A DNA stretch of 44,499 nt from positions 1 to 44,499 of the forward strand of contig NZ_AUMR01000051.1 of the NCBI RefSeq assembly GCF_000430785.1, read 5' to 3'. Origin of the DNA: Ectobacillus panaciterrae DSM 19096. Its GTDB lineage: Bacteria; Bacillota; Bacilli; Bacillales; Bacillaceae_G. The notes beneath the pieces are model-generated. The model saw only the letters and a list, made by a program, of their open reading frames with translations, ran no database searches and was not told the origin of the DNA. Position 1 is the first letter of the stretch. Every line of letters begins with the position of its first letter. This document shows positions 23,575 through 33,410 of this stretch, in pieces. A program made the translations under genes and the position numbers.

Positions 23575-25512
23575 GTGAAAAATGGGAGAAAACTTTTAGC
23601 AATGGGGTTAACTGCGGCGGTTACAGTCAGTACTTTTGCATGGAACGGGCAGAAGGTTTCTGCGGAAACGAAGATGAATCCGACAAAAGCGGCGCATGTA
23701 TTGATGAACCATATGTCGCTTGAAGAAAAAGTCGGACAAATGCTCATGCTGGATTTCCGAATGTGGAAGAAACAGGGAGAAGCAACGGCAACCGGCTTTA
23801 CAGTTATGAATGATGAGGTAGGAAGCATCATTCAAAAGTATCATCTCGGCGGTGTAATTTTGTTTGCTGAAAACACGATTGGAACAGAACAGACAACTCG
23901 TTTAGTGGACGGGCTGCAAAAAGCAAGCCCCCATATCCCGCTGTTTGTGACAATTGACCAAGAAGGGGGGATTGTAACTCGCCTTCAATTCGGAACAAAT
24001 CTTCCTGGAAATATGGCGATTGGAGCAACGAGGGATACGAAAGAGGCTTATCAGGCAGGAAAAGTAATAGGAACTGAATTAAAGGCTTTAGGGATAAATG
24101 TAAATTTCGGTCCGGATATGGACGTCAACAACAATCCGGGAAATCCTGTAATCGGAGTGCGTTCCTTCGGCAGCAATCCAAACCTTGTAGCTGAGATGGG
24201 AAAAGAAACGATTCGCGGCCTGCAAAGCCAAAATATCATTGCGGCACCAAAGCATTTCCCAGGGCATGGCGATACTGCTGCAGACAGTCATTATGGTTTG
24301 CCTCTTGTAGCCCATTCTAAGCGCTTGCAGCAAGTAGAATTGTATCCTTTCAAGCAGGCAATCGCTAATGGCGTTGACATGATTATGACGGCTCACGTTC
24401 AATTTCCAGCATTCGATGATACAAAATATATCAGCAAAAAAGACGGTCAGGAAATTATGGTGCCCGCTACGCTGTCTCGCAAGGTATTGACTGACTTGCT
24501 GCGAAATGAAATGAAGTTTAACGGTGTGATTGTAACAGATGCGTTAAATATGAAAGCCATTGCAGATAACTTTGGGCAAGAAGAAGCGGTCATTATGGCA
24601 ATCAATGCAGGTGTTGATATTGCGCTTATGCCGGCACAAGTAAATTCTCTGGGTAGGGAACAAAATCTTGCAAATGTATTCAATGCGGTTATAAATGCTG
24701 TAAAGATAGGGAAAATCGAGCCAAGAGAAATCGATGACTCTGTAGAACGTATCTTGGCATTGAAGATCAAGCGCGGACTTCTTCCAGTAAATCCAAACCA
24801 AGTTCCATTGGAGCAAAAGGTAGCGAATGCCATGCAAGTAGTCGGCAACCCTGCACATCAAGCAATTGAAAAGAACATGGCTGAAAAAGCGGTCACTCTT
24901 TTAAAGAACGAAAATCATATGCTTCCGTTTAAGCCGAAAAAGGGCGAAAAAATATTAGTATTGGCGCCGTTTCAAGATCAAGTGGATGCTATGAAGATGA
25001 CGATTGAGAATTTAAAGATAAACGGCAAGCTGAAGGACGTAACGGTTACGGGGCTGAAATTTGGCAATACATCCTTTGATGAAGCAGCCAAAGCAGCTAT
25101 CGATGCAGCTGATTATGTAATTACAGGCTCCTACATTGTGAAAAATGATCCAGCTGTAAATGACGGTGTAATTGATGATACAGTGCAGAACAGCTCCAAA
25201 TGGGCTACCGCGTTTCCAAGAGCCGTCATGAAGTACAGTCAAGAAAAGAATAAACATATTGTTATGATGAGCCTGCGCAATCCGTACGATGCTGCCAATT
25301 TCCCTGAGGCAAAAGCAGCATTGGCTGTATACGGCCATAAAGGATACGCGAACGGACGATTCAATCAGCCGAATATTCCTGCGGGCATGCGCGCCGTTTT
25401 TGGTGAAATCAATACAACAGGAAAGCTTCCGGTAGACGTGCCTGCCGTCATGAATCCGGGTGTGATGTATCAGTTCGGCTACGGGCTAGACATGAGAGGC
25501 AAACAGCTATAA
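23575..25512 (+). CDS. nagZ: Beta-N-acetylglucosaminidase, glycoside hydrolase family 3
   Basis: A 645-residue secreted GH3 enzyme with a Sec signal peptide (about 1-30, ending VSAET). The catalytic domain has TIDQEGG, the NagZ-type loop [14 protein letters not shown] (226-239) carrying the Asp-His dyad, and the nucleophile in [10 protein letters not shown] second C-terminal domain follows, as in B. subtilis NagZ (642 aa). It removes GlcNAc from muropeptides, feeding NagP. The start is GTG at 23575; the ATG just before it is followed by a stop. Unlike B. subtilis NagZ it shows no lipobox cysteine. Confidence 0.9.
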   Translation: MKNGRKLLAMGLTAAVTVSTFAWNGQKVSAETKMNPTKAAHVLMNHMSLEEKVGQMLMLDFRMWKKQGEATATGFTVMNDEVGSIIQKYHLGGVILFAENTIGTEQTTRLVDGLQKASPHIPLFVTIDQEGGIVTRLQFGTNLPGNMAIGATRDTKEAYQAGKVIGTELKALGINVNFGPDMDVNNNPGNPVIGVRSFGSNPNLVAEMGKETIRGLQSQNIIAAPKHFPGHGDTAADSHYGLPLVAHSKRLQQVELYPFKQAIANGVDMIMTAHVQFPAFDDTKYISKKDGQEIMVPATLSRKVLTDLLRNEMKFNGVIVTDALNMKAIADNFGQEEAVIMAINAGVDIALMPAQVNSLGREQNLANVFNAVINAVKIGKIEPREIDDSVERILALKIKRGLLPVNPNQVPLEQKVANAMQVVGNPAHQAIEKNMAEKAVTLLKNENHMLPFKPKKGEKILVLAPFQDQVDAMKMTIENLKINGKLKDVTVTGLKFGNTSFDEAAKAAIDAADYVITGSYIVKNDPAVNDGVIDDTVQNSSKWATAFPRAVMKYSQEKNKHIVMMSLRNPYDAANFPEAKAALAVYGHKGYANGRFNQPNIPAGMRAVFGEINTTGKLPVDVPAVMNPGVMYQFGYGLDMRGKQL

Positions 25513-25548
25513 AAAAAAGGTATCCCATGAGCGGGATACCTTTTTTAT
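25509..25548. terminator. Bidirectional terminator between nagZ and qoxD
   Basis: GGTATCCC (25519-25526) and GGGATACC (25533-25540) with A8 before and T7 after. It serves nagZ on the plus strand and the qox operon on the minus strand. Confidence 0.9.
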
Positions 25549-25853
25549 TACATGGAGAAGAAAATCCAAACCGTACCGACAACAGTAACTATAGCGATAA
25601 AGAAGCTGAATACAACCGCAATCGTTTGTGTAATTCCTTCTCCTTCGGACATATGCATGAACATTACCAATTGCAGAATGGCTTGCACAAATGCCATTGC
25701 GATGATAACTGTCAAAATCGTTGACAATGGAAGAGATGTATATAATGCTACATACACTGCTCCGAATGTCAGCACTAGAGACATAATAAAACCGAAAACG
25801 TGAGACCAAGGAAAACCTTTATGATGGTGTTGCTGTACATTATGTTGTGCCAT
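25548..25853 (-). CDS. qoxD: Cytochrome aa3 quinol oxidase subunit IV
   Basis: A 101-residue protein with a His-rich N-terminus (HNVQQHHHKGFPWSHVFGF) and three membrane helices, including QLVMFMHMSEGEG, typical of CyoD/QoxD. It helps assemble subunits I and III. The ATG at 25853 lies 2 bases after the qoxC stop, with GGTGG inside the qoxC end; the frame extends further upstream only through qoxC. Last gene of the operon. Confidence 0.9.
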   Translation of the reverse strand: MAQHNVQQHHHKGFPWSHVFGFIMSLVLTFGAVYVALYTSLPLSTILTVIIAMAFVQAILQLVMFMHMSEGEGITQTIAVVFSFFIAIVTVVGTVWIFFSM

Positions 25854-25855
25854 GG

Positions 25856-26467
25856 TTAAGCCACCATCCCGTTCAAGTAAACTAATGTGTAGATAAAGAT
25901 CCAAACAACGTCAAGGAAGTGCCAATAAAGACTGATGATGAACACTTTTCTTGCCGTAACCGGAGTCAATCCTCTTCTTAAAATCTGGATAATTACACCT
26001 GTCGCCCAAAGGATACCGCCCGTAACGTGGGCTCCGTGCGTCCCCAGAAGAACGAAGAAGCCGGATAAGAAGCCGCTCGTTTGAATAGTTGCGCCATGAT
26101 GTACATATGTGATGAACTCATCAATTTCCATGAATAAGAAGCCTGCTCCAAGGAGCAATGTAATAATAAACCATGTTAATAAGCTTTTCAAGTTGCCTTT
26201 GCGCATTTCATGAATCGCAATACCGCATGTGAAACTACTCGTTAAAAGAAGAAGTGTTTCAATCATTACCGGTTTTAATTCAAAGATGTCCATAGCTGTC
26301 GGACCGTGGCCTGTACGTCCCGCCAACACCAGGTAAGAAGCGAAAAGTGTGGCAAACAGCACGATTTCCGCTCCTAGGAAGATCCAGAACCCAAGAATAT
26401 TCAAGCGGCTTTGGCCATCTTGATATTCAAGTGGGGCATTTTTGTATTCTTCACTGATTGCTGCCAT
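25856..26467 (-). CDS. qoxC: Cytochrome aa3 quinol oxidase subunit III
   Basis: A 203-residue five-helix protein with LNILGFWIFLGAEIVLFATL, FASYLVL and GTHGAHVTGGILW, the conserved subunit III segments, ending in HFLDVVWIFIYTLVYLNG. It stabilises subunit I and may shape oxygen access. GAGGTGA precedes the ATG. The gene lies 13 bases after qoxB. Confidence 0.92.
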   Translation of the reverse strand: MAAISEEYKNAPLEYQDGQSRLNILGFWIFLGAEIVLFATLFASYLVLAGRTGHGPTAMDIFELKPVMIETLLLLTSSFTCGIAIHEMRKGNLKSLLTWFIITLLLGAGFLFMEIDEFITYVHHGATIQTSGFLSGFFVLLGTHGAHVTGGILWATGVIIQILRRGLTPVTARKVFIISLYWHFLDVVWIFIYTLVYLNGMVA

Positions 26468-26480
26468 TATGCTTCACCTC

Positions 26481-28412
26481 TCATGCTACATTTTCTGTCT
26501 TTTTAATTTCATCGACGCTGATATAGTAGCCGTCGTCATAGTCAAACGAACGAAGGAATAGTCCGATTAGAATGCCGACACCGCCGATAACCGCAAGCGG
26601 AATCCACTTAAATACGAGTCCGAACCCGGCGATAAAGAAGATGACGGATAACGGGAATGCAAGATTTGTGTTGCTTGGCATATGAATCGGTTTTAAGTTC
26701 TTCCAATCAATATGGGACTCACCGTTTTTCTTCATGTACCACCAAGCATCGATGGATTTGATTTCAGGAAGCGCGGCAAAGTTGTAATGTTGAACAGGAG
26801 ATTGCGTCGCCCATTCAAGCGTTCTGCCATCCCATGGATCGCCCGTTGCATCGCGTTCCGCGTAGCGTGCGCTCCAGTAGATGTTATAGCATAGTACAAG
26901 GAAGCCGATACCCATCATAACTGCACCGACAGAAGAAATCTGATTCAACCATGTCCAGCCTAAATCTGGTGAATATGTGTACATCCGACGTGTCATGCCG
27001 TCAAGACCTAAGAAGTACTGCGGCATAAAGCAGACGTTATATCCGATACACCATAACCAAAATTCGATTTTGCCAAGACGTTCATTTAGTCTATGACCAA
27101 ACATTTTTGGGTACCAATAATATAAACCGGCAAACATACCGAATACTGTACCTGTAATCAATACGTTGTGGAAGTGGGCAATTAGGAAGTAGCTGTTGTG
27201 GTATTGATAGTCAGCTGCCGCCATCGCAAGCATTACCCCTGTCACACCGCCGATTACGAAGTTTGGAATGAATCCTAATGTCCAAAGCATAGGCGTCGTA
27301 AAGCGAATGCGCCCTTTATACATTGTCAATAACCAGTTAAAGATCTTAACACCAGTCGGAATTGAAATTGCCATTGTCGAAATCGAGAAGAATGAGTTGA
27401 CCGCTGCGCTTGCACCCATTGTAAAGAAGTGATGCAGCCATACAAGACCGCTCAAAATCGCAATCGCAACCATAGAGTACACCATTGCGCTGTAACCGAA
27501 CAAGCGCTTGCGAGAGAACGTACTTACAACTTCAGAGAAAATACCGAATGCCGGCAGGATAACGATATATACTTCAGGGTGACCCCATACCCAGAACAGG
27601 TTAGCCCAAAGCATTGGCATACCATCATTTGCCATTGTAAAGAATGCCGTGCCAAATGTACGGTCGAATGTCATAAGCGCAAGGGCTACTGTCAATACAG
27701 GGAAAGCGAAAATGATAATAACACAAGTGACTAAAATCGACCAAGTGAACATCGGCATTTGCATAAGCTTCATGCCAGGTGTTCTCATTTTTAAAATTGT
27801 AACTAAGAAGTTAATACCAGTCATAAGCGTACCGAGACCGGCAATCTGAAGTGCAACTGCATAATAGCTGTTTCCGACACCAGGACTGAATTCTGTTCCT
27901 GCAAGAGGGAAATACATCGTCCAGCCAGCGTCAGGAGAACCGCCGATAACGAACGCAATGTTGAACAGCATCGCACCCATAAAGAACAACCAGAAGCTAA
28001 TTGCGTTCAAATACGGATAGGCAACGTCACGCGCTCCTATTTGTAAAGGAATCGCAATGTTCATCAATCCAATAACGAACGGCATCGCCATAAAAAGAAT
28101 CATAACTGTACCGTGCGTCGTGAAAATACCGTTGTAATGTTCAGCAGTCAAGTAAGGTGTACCAGGGAACGTAAGCTGTGCACGGATCATTAATCCATCC
28201 ATACCGCCGCGGAATAGCATAACAACCGCGGAAAGAATATACATGATACCGATTTTCTTATGGTCAACAGATGTTAGCCATTCATCCCAAAGCCATCTCC
28301 ACTTTTTGTACTTTGTCAGTACAAACATGATACCTAATGTCACCAGAACAATCGAAGCGTCGGCACCATAAATAATCGGATCGCCTGTGACAAAAAATTC
28401 ACTAAGCTTCAC
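26481..28412 (-). CDS. qoxB: Cytochrome aa3 quinol oxidase subunit I
   Basis: A 643-residue heme-copper oxidase subunit I with about 15 helices. Heme and copper ligands are in [13 protein letters not shown], the cross-linked [24 protein letters not shown] and [10 protein letters not shown]. The N-terminus ([11 protein letters not shown]) matches QoxB. I choose the GTG at 28412, since GGAG is 8 bases upstream; an in-frame GTG three codons earlier overlaps the ribosome site. It oxidises menaquinol and reduces oxygen while pumping protons. Confidence 0.93.
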   Translation of the reverse strand: MKLSEFFVTGDPIIYGADASIVLVTLGIMFVLTKYKKWRWLWDEWLTSVDHKKIGIMYILSAVVMLFRGGMDGLMIRAQLTFPGTPYLTAEHYNGIFTTHGTVMILFMAMPFVIGLMNIAIPLQIGARDVAYPYLNAISFWLFFMGAMLFNIAFVIGGSPDAGWTMYFPLAGTEFSPGVGNSYYAVALQIAGLGTLMTGINFLVTILKMRTPGMKLMQMPMFTWSILVTCVIIIFAFPVLTVALALMTFDRTFGTAFFTMANDGMPMLWANLFWVWGHPEVYIVILPAFGIFSEVVSTFSRKRLFGYSAMVYSMVAIAILSGLVWLHHFFTMGASAAVNSFFSISTMAISIPTGVKIFNWLLTMYKGRIRFTTPMLWTLGFIPNFVIGGVTGVMLAMAAADYQYHNSYFLIAHFHNVLITGTVFGMFAGLYYWYPKMFGHRLNERLGKIEFWLWCIGYNVCFMPQYFLGLDGMTRRMYTYSPDLGWTWLNQISSVGAVMMGIGFLVLCYNIYWSARYAERDATGDPWDGRTLEWATQSPVQHYNFAALPEIKSIDAWWYMKKNGESHIDWKNLKPIHMPSNTNLAFPLSVIFFIAGFGLVFKWIPLAVIGGVGILIGLFLRSFDYDDGYYISVDEIKKTENVA

Positions 28413-28439
28413 TGTTTTCACTCCAATCTGTAGTCAGCT

Positions 28440-29315
28440 TTACTTTTTGTTTTTGTAGTAATTGTAATCGCAGTATTCAAGAGATTTCGGATCTACATAG
28501 TTTAAGTGATTGCTAGAGAACGTCATGCGTCCTACTACACCAGGCTTTATAATTTCGTTATATTTGTCTTTGGACAATTTCGGTGCTGTGTCCTTCACTT
28601 CTTTTTTCCACTTGTTGTAGTCTTCTTGTGTTTGAGATACAACCTGGAATTCCATGTCCGTAAAGCCTTTACCAGAGAAGTTTGCACTTCGCCCTGAATA
28701 TTCGCCAGGCTTATCCGCTTGCAGGAACAAGTCCATAATCATGCCGTCCATTGTATACTTTTGACCGCCAAGCTCAGGAACCCAGAAGGAGTTCATTGGA
28801 CCTATGGCAGTCAGTTTGAATTTTACTGGAACACCGGCAGGAATATTGACGTAGTTAACGGTTTCAATATTTTCCTCTGGATAGCTGAAAATCCATTTCC
28901 AGTCTGCAGAAGTAACGTAAATCTCAATAGGTTTAATATCTTTAGATTGAACAGGTGGTTTCTCCGAAGCAAATGTTGTTTTAACCGTCGGAATAGATAA
29001 AGCGATAACGATTAAAACAGGAACCAAAGTCCAAACAACTTCCAACAATGTGCTGCCATGTTGTTCAGGTGGCTCATAATCCATATTATCCGGTCTTTCA
29101 CGATAACGAATGATAACAATCGTGAATAATATGAATACGACCGCGATAACAGTTAACAATAATGCAAAAGACCAAACAATCAAGTCGTATTGACTTTTTG
29201 CAACAGGACCTTGCGGATTCAACACCGCAAGATTTTGACATCCGCCAAGGAACGTCATAATAAGTGAGAGTGGAAGAAGCGAAGCAAGCTTCCAAAACGC
29301 TTTCTTAGATTGCAC
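28440..29315 (-). CDS. qoxA: Cytochrome aa3 quinol oxidase subunit II (lipoprotein)
   Basis: A 291-residue subunit II: signal peptide with lipobox FLGGC (Cys26), two membrane helices (about 40-65 and 85-105) and an outer cupredoxin domain (VTSADWKWIFSYPEENIETV, ELGGQKYTMDGM). The CuA ligand motif of cytochrome c oxidases is absent, which marks a quinol oxidase. The start is GTG at 29315 with AAAGGAG 10 bases upstream; the longer open frame upstream is AT-rich leader. First gene of qoxABCD. Confidence 0.9.
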   Translation of the reverse strand: MQSKKAFWKLASLLPLSLIMTFLGGCQNLAVLNPQGPVAKSQYDLIVWSFALLLTVIAVVFILFTIVIIRYRERPDNMDYEPPEQHGSTLLEVVWTLVPVLIVIALSIPTVKTTFASEKPPVQSKDIKPIEIYVTSADWKWIFSYPEENIETVNYVNIPAGVPVKFKLTAIGPMNSFWVPELGGQKYTMDGMIMDLFLQADKPGEYSGRSANFSGKGFTDMEFQVVSQTQEDYNKWKKEVKDTAPKLSKDKYNEIIKPGVVGRMTFSSNHLNYVDPKSLEYCDYNYYKNKK

Positions 29316-29982
29316 GGTATAAAATCTCCTTTCTTTTTTGAGTAACACTATGTCAATAAAATAATATAACCTTATGACTCTTTTATTGGCAATAGTTTGA
29401 CGCACATTGTAAAAAAATAGACACAAATGAACATTTTCTACCTTGCATAACATTTCTAAGGCAAAAATATTGTATACCATTTTTTATAACACATCGTTGA
29501 TTTTAGAATTTTCTGTTAAATAAAGTTATGCCAAAATATATAATAATATCCATTGACAGTTGTAAAGCTTATGAAACCTAGAGAGATAAAAAATGGAAAC
29601 GCTTTCTAAATAAAAAATATTATGAAATATGTAAGATTTCTTATTTGAAGAATGAAAGATTTTATCAATAATGAAAATACAATATTTTGTATAAAAAGAG
29701 AAAAAAAGGATACGATTTGAAATCTGGCAAAAAAATGCAAAAGGAATTTCAAAAAAGCAGAAATAAAAGGACGAGAAGAAGGGTGAAATTATATTTATAT
29801 AAATATTTTACGCGATGCTTCTTGACATCTTCCTGACATATTTTTCTCGTATTTTCAATGCAGCAATTCATAAAAAGGAACTATCTGGACAAGCGGCTGT
29901 CTGATAGAACAAAATAAAGAGAAAGGGAGCTGTCATTTGCCAATCCCTTTAATAAAGGATAGAAAAATAGGTGTGAAAATAA
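29316..29982. promoter_or_regulatory. Divergent qox / two-component intergenic region with cre-like site and direct repeat
   Basis: A 667-bp AT-rich gap. TGGAAACGCTTTCT (29594-29607) fits the cre consensus and may put qox under CcpA. Nearer the response regulator, TGACAT occurs twice, at 29823 and 29834, exactly 11 bp apart, the spacing used by OmpR/PhoB-type dimers; this suggests autoregulation. I could not assign the -10 elements confidently and see no gene in the gap. Confidence 0.45.
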
Positions 29983-30663
29983 ATGAAGAAAATCTTAATT
30001 GTTGAGGATGAAAAAGCAATTGGAAAAGTGTTGAGTGCGTACCTTCGCAAAGAAGGGTTTGAAATTATGCTTGCAGAGAACGGCAGACAGGCCTTGGATT
30101 TATTTGCGGAATGGAAGCCAGCGCTTGTGCTGCTTGATGTAATGCTCCCGGGCTTTGATGGATGGGAACTCTTATCGCGTATTCGCTCGCAAAGCTCATG
30201 CCCGGTTATTATGCTTACGGCACTCGGACAAGTGGAACAAAAGCTGAAAGGCTTCTCGGGCGGTGCAGATGATTATATTACAAAGCCGTTTGCACCTGAA
30301 GAGGTTGTGGCACGCGTACACGCGATTTTGCGTCGTCCATCTCCAATGATGGATACGGACAGCGTTTATTTTGGCAGCCTTAAAATAGATTTTCATGCCC
30401 ATACCGTGTCCTTGCACGGCACACAGCTGGATTTGCTGCCGCGCGATTTGTCTCTTTTGCTGTTTCTTGCCAAGCATCCAAATCAAACTCTTACGCGCGA
30501 ACAATTGCTTGATTATGTTTGGGGGATAGAATATGAAGGCAGTGACAGAGCCGTCGATTTATCTATCAAACGATTGCGCCAGGTTCTTAGGGAATGGGAT
30601 GAAGAGGAAGGCGAAATTAAAACATTGAGGGGATTGGGGTATCAATTCAGTGTCTACAAATAG
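29983..30663 (+). CDS. OmpR-family response regulator
   Basis: A 226-residue regulator: receiver domain (1-115) with the acidic pocket VEDE, the phosphorylation site Asp52 in LLDVMLP, and Lys101 in ITKPF; then a winged-helix DNA-binding domain (about 128-225) with LTREQLLDYVWGIEYEGSDR and RGLGYQF. Paired with the histidine kinase that overlaps its end by 14 bases. Direct repeats upstream suggest autoregulation. The signal is unknown; nearby genes (qox upstream, a C39-like lipoprotein downstream) give weak hints only. Confidence 0.93.
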   Translation: MKKILIVEDEKAIGKVLSAYLRKEGFEIMLAENGRQALDLFAEWKPALVLLDVMLPGFDGWELLSRIRSQSSCPVIMLTALGQVEQKLKGFSGGADDYITKPFAPEEVVARVHAILRRPSPMMDTDSVYFGSLKIDFHAHTVSLHGTQLDLLPRDLSLLLFLAKHPNQTLTREQLLDYVWGIEYEGSDRAVDLSIKRLRQVLREWDEEEGEIKTLRGLGYQFSVYK

Positions 30664-32074
30664 GAGAGTTCCGCTGCTTCAATATTGGACAAGACGTTAT
30701 GTTCTCATTTTATTCGGCAGTTTATTAATAGTGGGCTGCTTGTCAAGCTGGTGGATTCAAAAAACGACTTTAGAAAATCGGCTGCGCTTAGTAGAAATCT
30801 ATGCTCAAGATGTAGCTGAGAAGCTGGAAGAGCTGACAAATGATCAGCTTCAAGGGAATATTCGCAAGCAAATCCGCTTGAGAGAAAAGTATTTTTTTGA
30901 GAAGAAAAATATTGTAAAGCGTACTGATATGTATGTGAAAATTGTCAATATAAGAGGGAAAGCATTATATGAAAATACCTCTTTTCCAATTGCTTCTGTT
31001 TCTGCAGCTGCACCGGACGAACAAATTACCGAGAAAAAGCAAGACCAAAAGGGGAAAGAATGGTATGAAATTGCAACCCCGCTTCTGAAAGATGGCGAAG
31101 TTACCGCTACTCTATATATAGCAGTACCGGAAAAAGTACTGTCTGAAAAAACGAATGTAAAGGATTATGCGCTCCTCATTGTTTTCTTGCTTACACTGGG
31201 ATTCGCAGGATGGCTTGTTATTTATATGCTGGCAAAAAAGCTGAGCAGACCGATTGAGCACGCAGCCGCTGCAGCCCGCCAAATTAGTCTTGGCAACTAT
31301 GATGTAGAAATGAACGAGCAGGTAGCAGAAAAAGAATTATATGAACTGACCGCTTCCTTTAAAGAAATGGCAGATAAACTAAAACAATTAGAGGAGCTCC
31401 GCACAGCGCTCCTTGCAGGCGTTACACATGAACTCAAAACACCTGTTACTTCCATTGGCGGCTGTATCCAGGCTGTCAAAGATAAAGTGGTTACAGGAGA
31501 GGAAGCGGAGGAATTTTTAGATTTGTCACTTTCAGAGGCGAAACGGCTTCAGCATATGGTAAACGAGCTGCTCGACTTTAATGCCTTTGCTTCTGGAGTT
31601 GTAGATGTAAAATGCGAGAATGTTCAGGTGAATGACCTTCTCTCTCAAATCGTGCAGCAGTGGAAAATTATTAAGGAGAACGCTCAGGTTTCCTTGAATT
31701 GGAGAATGCTTGAAGCGGAACTGACAGCTTACGCAGACGCAAATCGTATACAGCAAATCGTTTGGAACCTGTTAAATAATGCAAAAGAAGCGAATTTAGC
31801 TCACCCTTCTATCTTTATTTCTGCTGAGGAGGAGGAACAATATATTGCGATTCGCGTTACGGACAGAGGAGCAGGTGTACCTGAAGATGAACAAATTCTT
31901 ATTTTTGAAAGGTATTACCGCGGAAAAGAGAAAAAATTTCAAAAGCGCGGTCTCGGTCTCGGCTTGTCTTTAAGTAAGGTGCTGGCAGAAGCTATGGGGG
32001 GAGATTTGTCTCTTGAAAGGAGTATACCATTTGAAGAGACAACCTTCGTTTTGCGCATGCCAAAACCTATATAA
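30650..32074 (+). CDS. Sensor histidine kinase
   Basis: A 474-residue kinase: helix 1 (about 15-36), an outer sensor domain (about 37-170), helix 2 (about 173-195), HAMP (196-248), HisKA with His260 in GVTHELKTPV, and a HATPase domain with NLLNNAKEA, DRGAGVPED and RGLGLGLSLSK. The start is GTG at 30650, inside the response-regulator gene, so the two are translationally coupled. The sensor domain has no motif I recognise. Confidence 0.92.
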   Translation: MSTNRRVPLLQYWTRRYVLILFGSLLIVGCLSSWWIQKTTLENRLRLVEIYAQDVAEKLEELTNDQLQGNIRKQIRLREKYFFEKKNIVKRTDMYVKIVNIRGKALYENTSFPIASVSAAAPDEQITEKKQDQKGKEWYEIATPLLKDGEVTATLYIAVPEKVLSEKTNVKDYALLIVFLLTLGFAGWLVIYMLAKKLSRPIEHAAAAARQISLGNYDVEMNEQVAEKELYELTASFKEMADKLKQLEELRTALLAGVTHELKTPVTSIGGCIQAVKDKVVTGEEAEEFLDLSLSEAKRLQHMVNELLDFNAFASGVVDVKCENVQVNDLLSQIVQQWKIIKENAQVSLNWRMLEAELTAYADANRIQQIVWNLLNNAKEANLAHPSIFISAEEEEQYIAIRVTDRGAGVPEDEQILIFERYYRGKEKKFQKRGLGLGLSLSKVLAEAMGGDLSLERSIPFEETTFVLRMPKPI

Positions 32075-32159
32075 TTGCAACTTAATATACAAAAAGGGTT
32101 ACAGCAAAACTGTTCTTCCTTTAAAATGAGAGAGAGAATATATACAGGAGTAAATAATA

Positions 32160-32912
32160 ATGCTGAAGAAAAGTAAGATTTTCATTCCGTCTTTATTTTT
32201 ATTAGTTGTAGCAGGCGGATGCAGTGCAAATATATTTGAAATGATGGAAGAGGGCAAAAACAAAGTTGTTCAAACGATGCAGGAGCTGCGTCTAGATTTT
32301 TTCGGAGAGCTAAAAGAACATGCAATGATTGAACAAGTTCCTTTTATCCAGCAGCAGCCAGAGCTGGACAGGGGCTGTGAGGTAACGAGTCTTGCTATGC
32401 TGCTGCAATACAAGGGAGTCAAAGCGGATAAAATGACGCTCGCCAAAGAAATTGAGCGTGTTCCATTTGAACAAAACGGCTTGCACGGCAATCCGAATGA
32501 AGGATTTGTAGGAGACATTTATACGACAGGAAAGTCCGGTTATGGTGTATATCATAAGCCTATCTTCAAGCTGGGGCAAAAGTATTTGCCAAATGAACTG
32601 CTGGATTTAACTGGACGGGACATCAAAGATATTTATAAGGCGGTAAGTATGGGCGCACCGGTGTGGGTAATTACGAATGCCACATTCGAGCCTTTAGACG
32701 AGAGCGAATTTGAAATGTGGCATACAAATGCTGGAGAAGTCAAAATCACGTATCAAGAGCACAGTGTAGTCATTGTGGGATACGATCAGAACAACGTTTA
32801 TGTCAATGACCCGCTTGCAAACAGTCCGAAATCAGCGATCCCGCGTGAGGGTTTTGAAAAGGCGTGGGAGCAGATGGGGAAACAAGCGATATCTCTGGTG
32901 CCTCAGTCATAG
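32160..32912 (+). CDS. C39-like papain-fold lipoprotein
   Basis: A 250-residue lipoprotein (lipobox VVAGGC, Cys21) with a C39-like peptidase domain (YvpB type). The triad appears complete: Cys73 in DRGCEVTSLAML, His201 in YQEHSVVIVGYD and Asp217 in VNDPLA. Such proteins are predicted cell-surface cysteine peptidases or peptide-binding relatives; the substrate is unknown. It lies 85 bases after the histidine kinase gene with its own CAGGAG ribosome site, so it may be a target of that system. A strong terminator follows. Confidence 0.85.
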   Translation: MLKKSKIFIPSLFLLVVAGGCSANIFEMMEEGKNKVVQTMQELRLDFFGELKEHAMIEQVPFIQQQPELDRGCEVTSLAMLLQYKGVKADKMTLAKEIERVPFEQNGLHGNPNEGFVGDIYTTGKSGYGVYHKPIFKLGQKYLPNELLDLTGRDIKDIYKAVSMGAPVWVITNATFEPLDESEFEMWHTNAGEVKITYQEHSVVIVGYDQNNVYVNDPLANSPKSAIPREGFEKAWEQMGKQAISLVPQS

Positions 32913-32921
32913 GCGCAACAT

Positions 32922-32955
32922 AAAAGGGAAGCGGATCCTGCCGCTTCCCTTTTAT
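32922..32955 (+). terminator. Intrinsic terminator
   Basis: GGGAAGCGG (32926-32934) and CCGCTTCCC (32941-32949) form a perfect 9-bp stem followed by TTTTATTAT. Confidence 0.92.
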
Positions 32956-33065
32956 TATCACACAGGGGACGGCTGCACTATCGCTTCTTTTTTGAAAATG
33001 GGTTAACTAGTCCATACTCTTATGTTCTTGCCACTACGTTCAGCTTATTTTCAGGGTAGCCTAAA

Positions 33066-33100
33066 AATAACAACCAGCGGGCATAAGCCGCGCTGGTTTT
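33066..33100 (-). terminator. Terminator of the phhA-phhB operon
   Basis: AACCAGCG (33072-33079) and CGCTGGTT (33091-33098) form the stem; on the minus strand TTGTTATTTTTAG follows. It lies 5 bases past the phhB stop. Confidence 0.8.
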
Positions 33101-33104
33101 ACAA

Positions 33105-33410
33105 TTAAGAAGAAACGGTACTGTTTTTTTCGTATATCTCTTCGAATTTTGCAGCCATATCAAAATCGAGCTGCGTTAATCCTCTTGCGTTCCAGGATGT
33201 AAGAGACACAATAACCGACTTATATTGAATTGTAATAAACGGATGATGGTTCAAATCCTCAGATAATCCTGCCATTTCATTCACAAATTGAATGCCTTGC
33301 AGGAACTCTTTGAACAAGTATCTTCTCTCAATCCATTTTTCATCTTTCAAGGTCCATTTCGAGAGGCTGAGCAATTCCTTTTGGATGTCTTCCATTTGCA
33401 ACGGAGTCAT
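33105..33410 (-). CDS. phhB: Pterin-4a-carbinolamine dehydratase
   Basis: A 101-residue protein with the family signature in DLNHHPFITIQYKSVIVSL, including the active-site His pair, and the usual FVNEMAGLSE helix. It dehydrates the 4a-hydroxy-tetrahydropterin released by aromatic amino-acid hydroxylases, regenerating the cofactor. Its ATG overlaps the phhA stop by 4 bases (ATGA), so production is coupled to the hydroxylase. Confidence 0.92.
   Translation of the reverse strand: MTPLQMEDIQKELLSLSKWTLKDEKWIERRYLFKEFLQGIQFVNEMAGLSEDLNHHPFITIQYKSVIVSLTSWNARGLTQLDFDMAAKFEEIYEKNSTVSS

Noticed and set aside
28440-29315. Cytochrome c oxidase subunit II (CtaC)
   Set aside because: The cupredoxin domain lacks the cysteine/histidine CuA ligand set and there is no cytochrome c domain, so a quinol oxidase is indicated.
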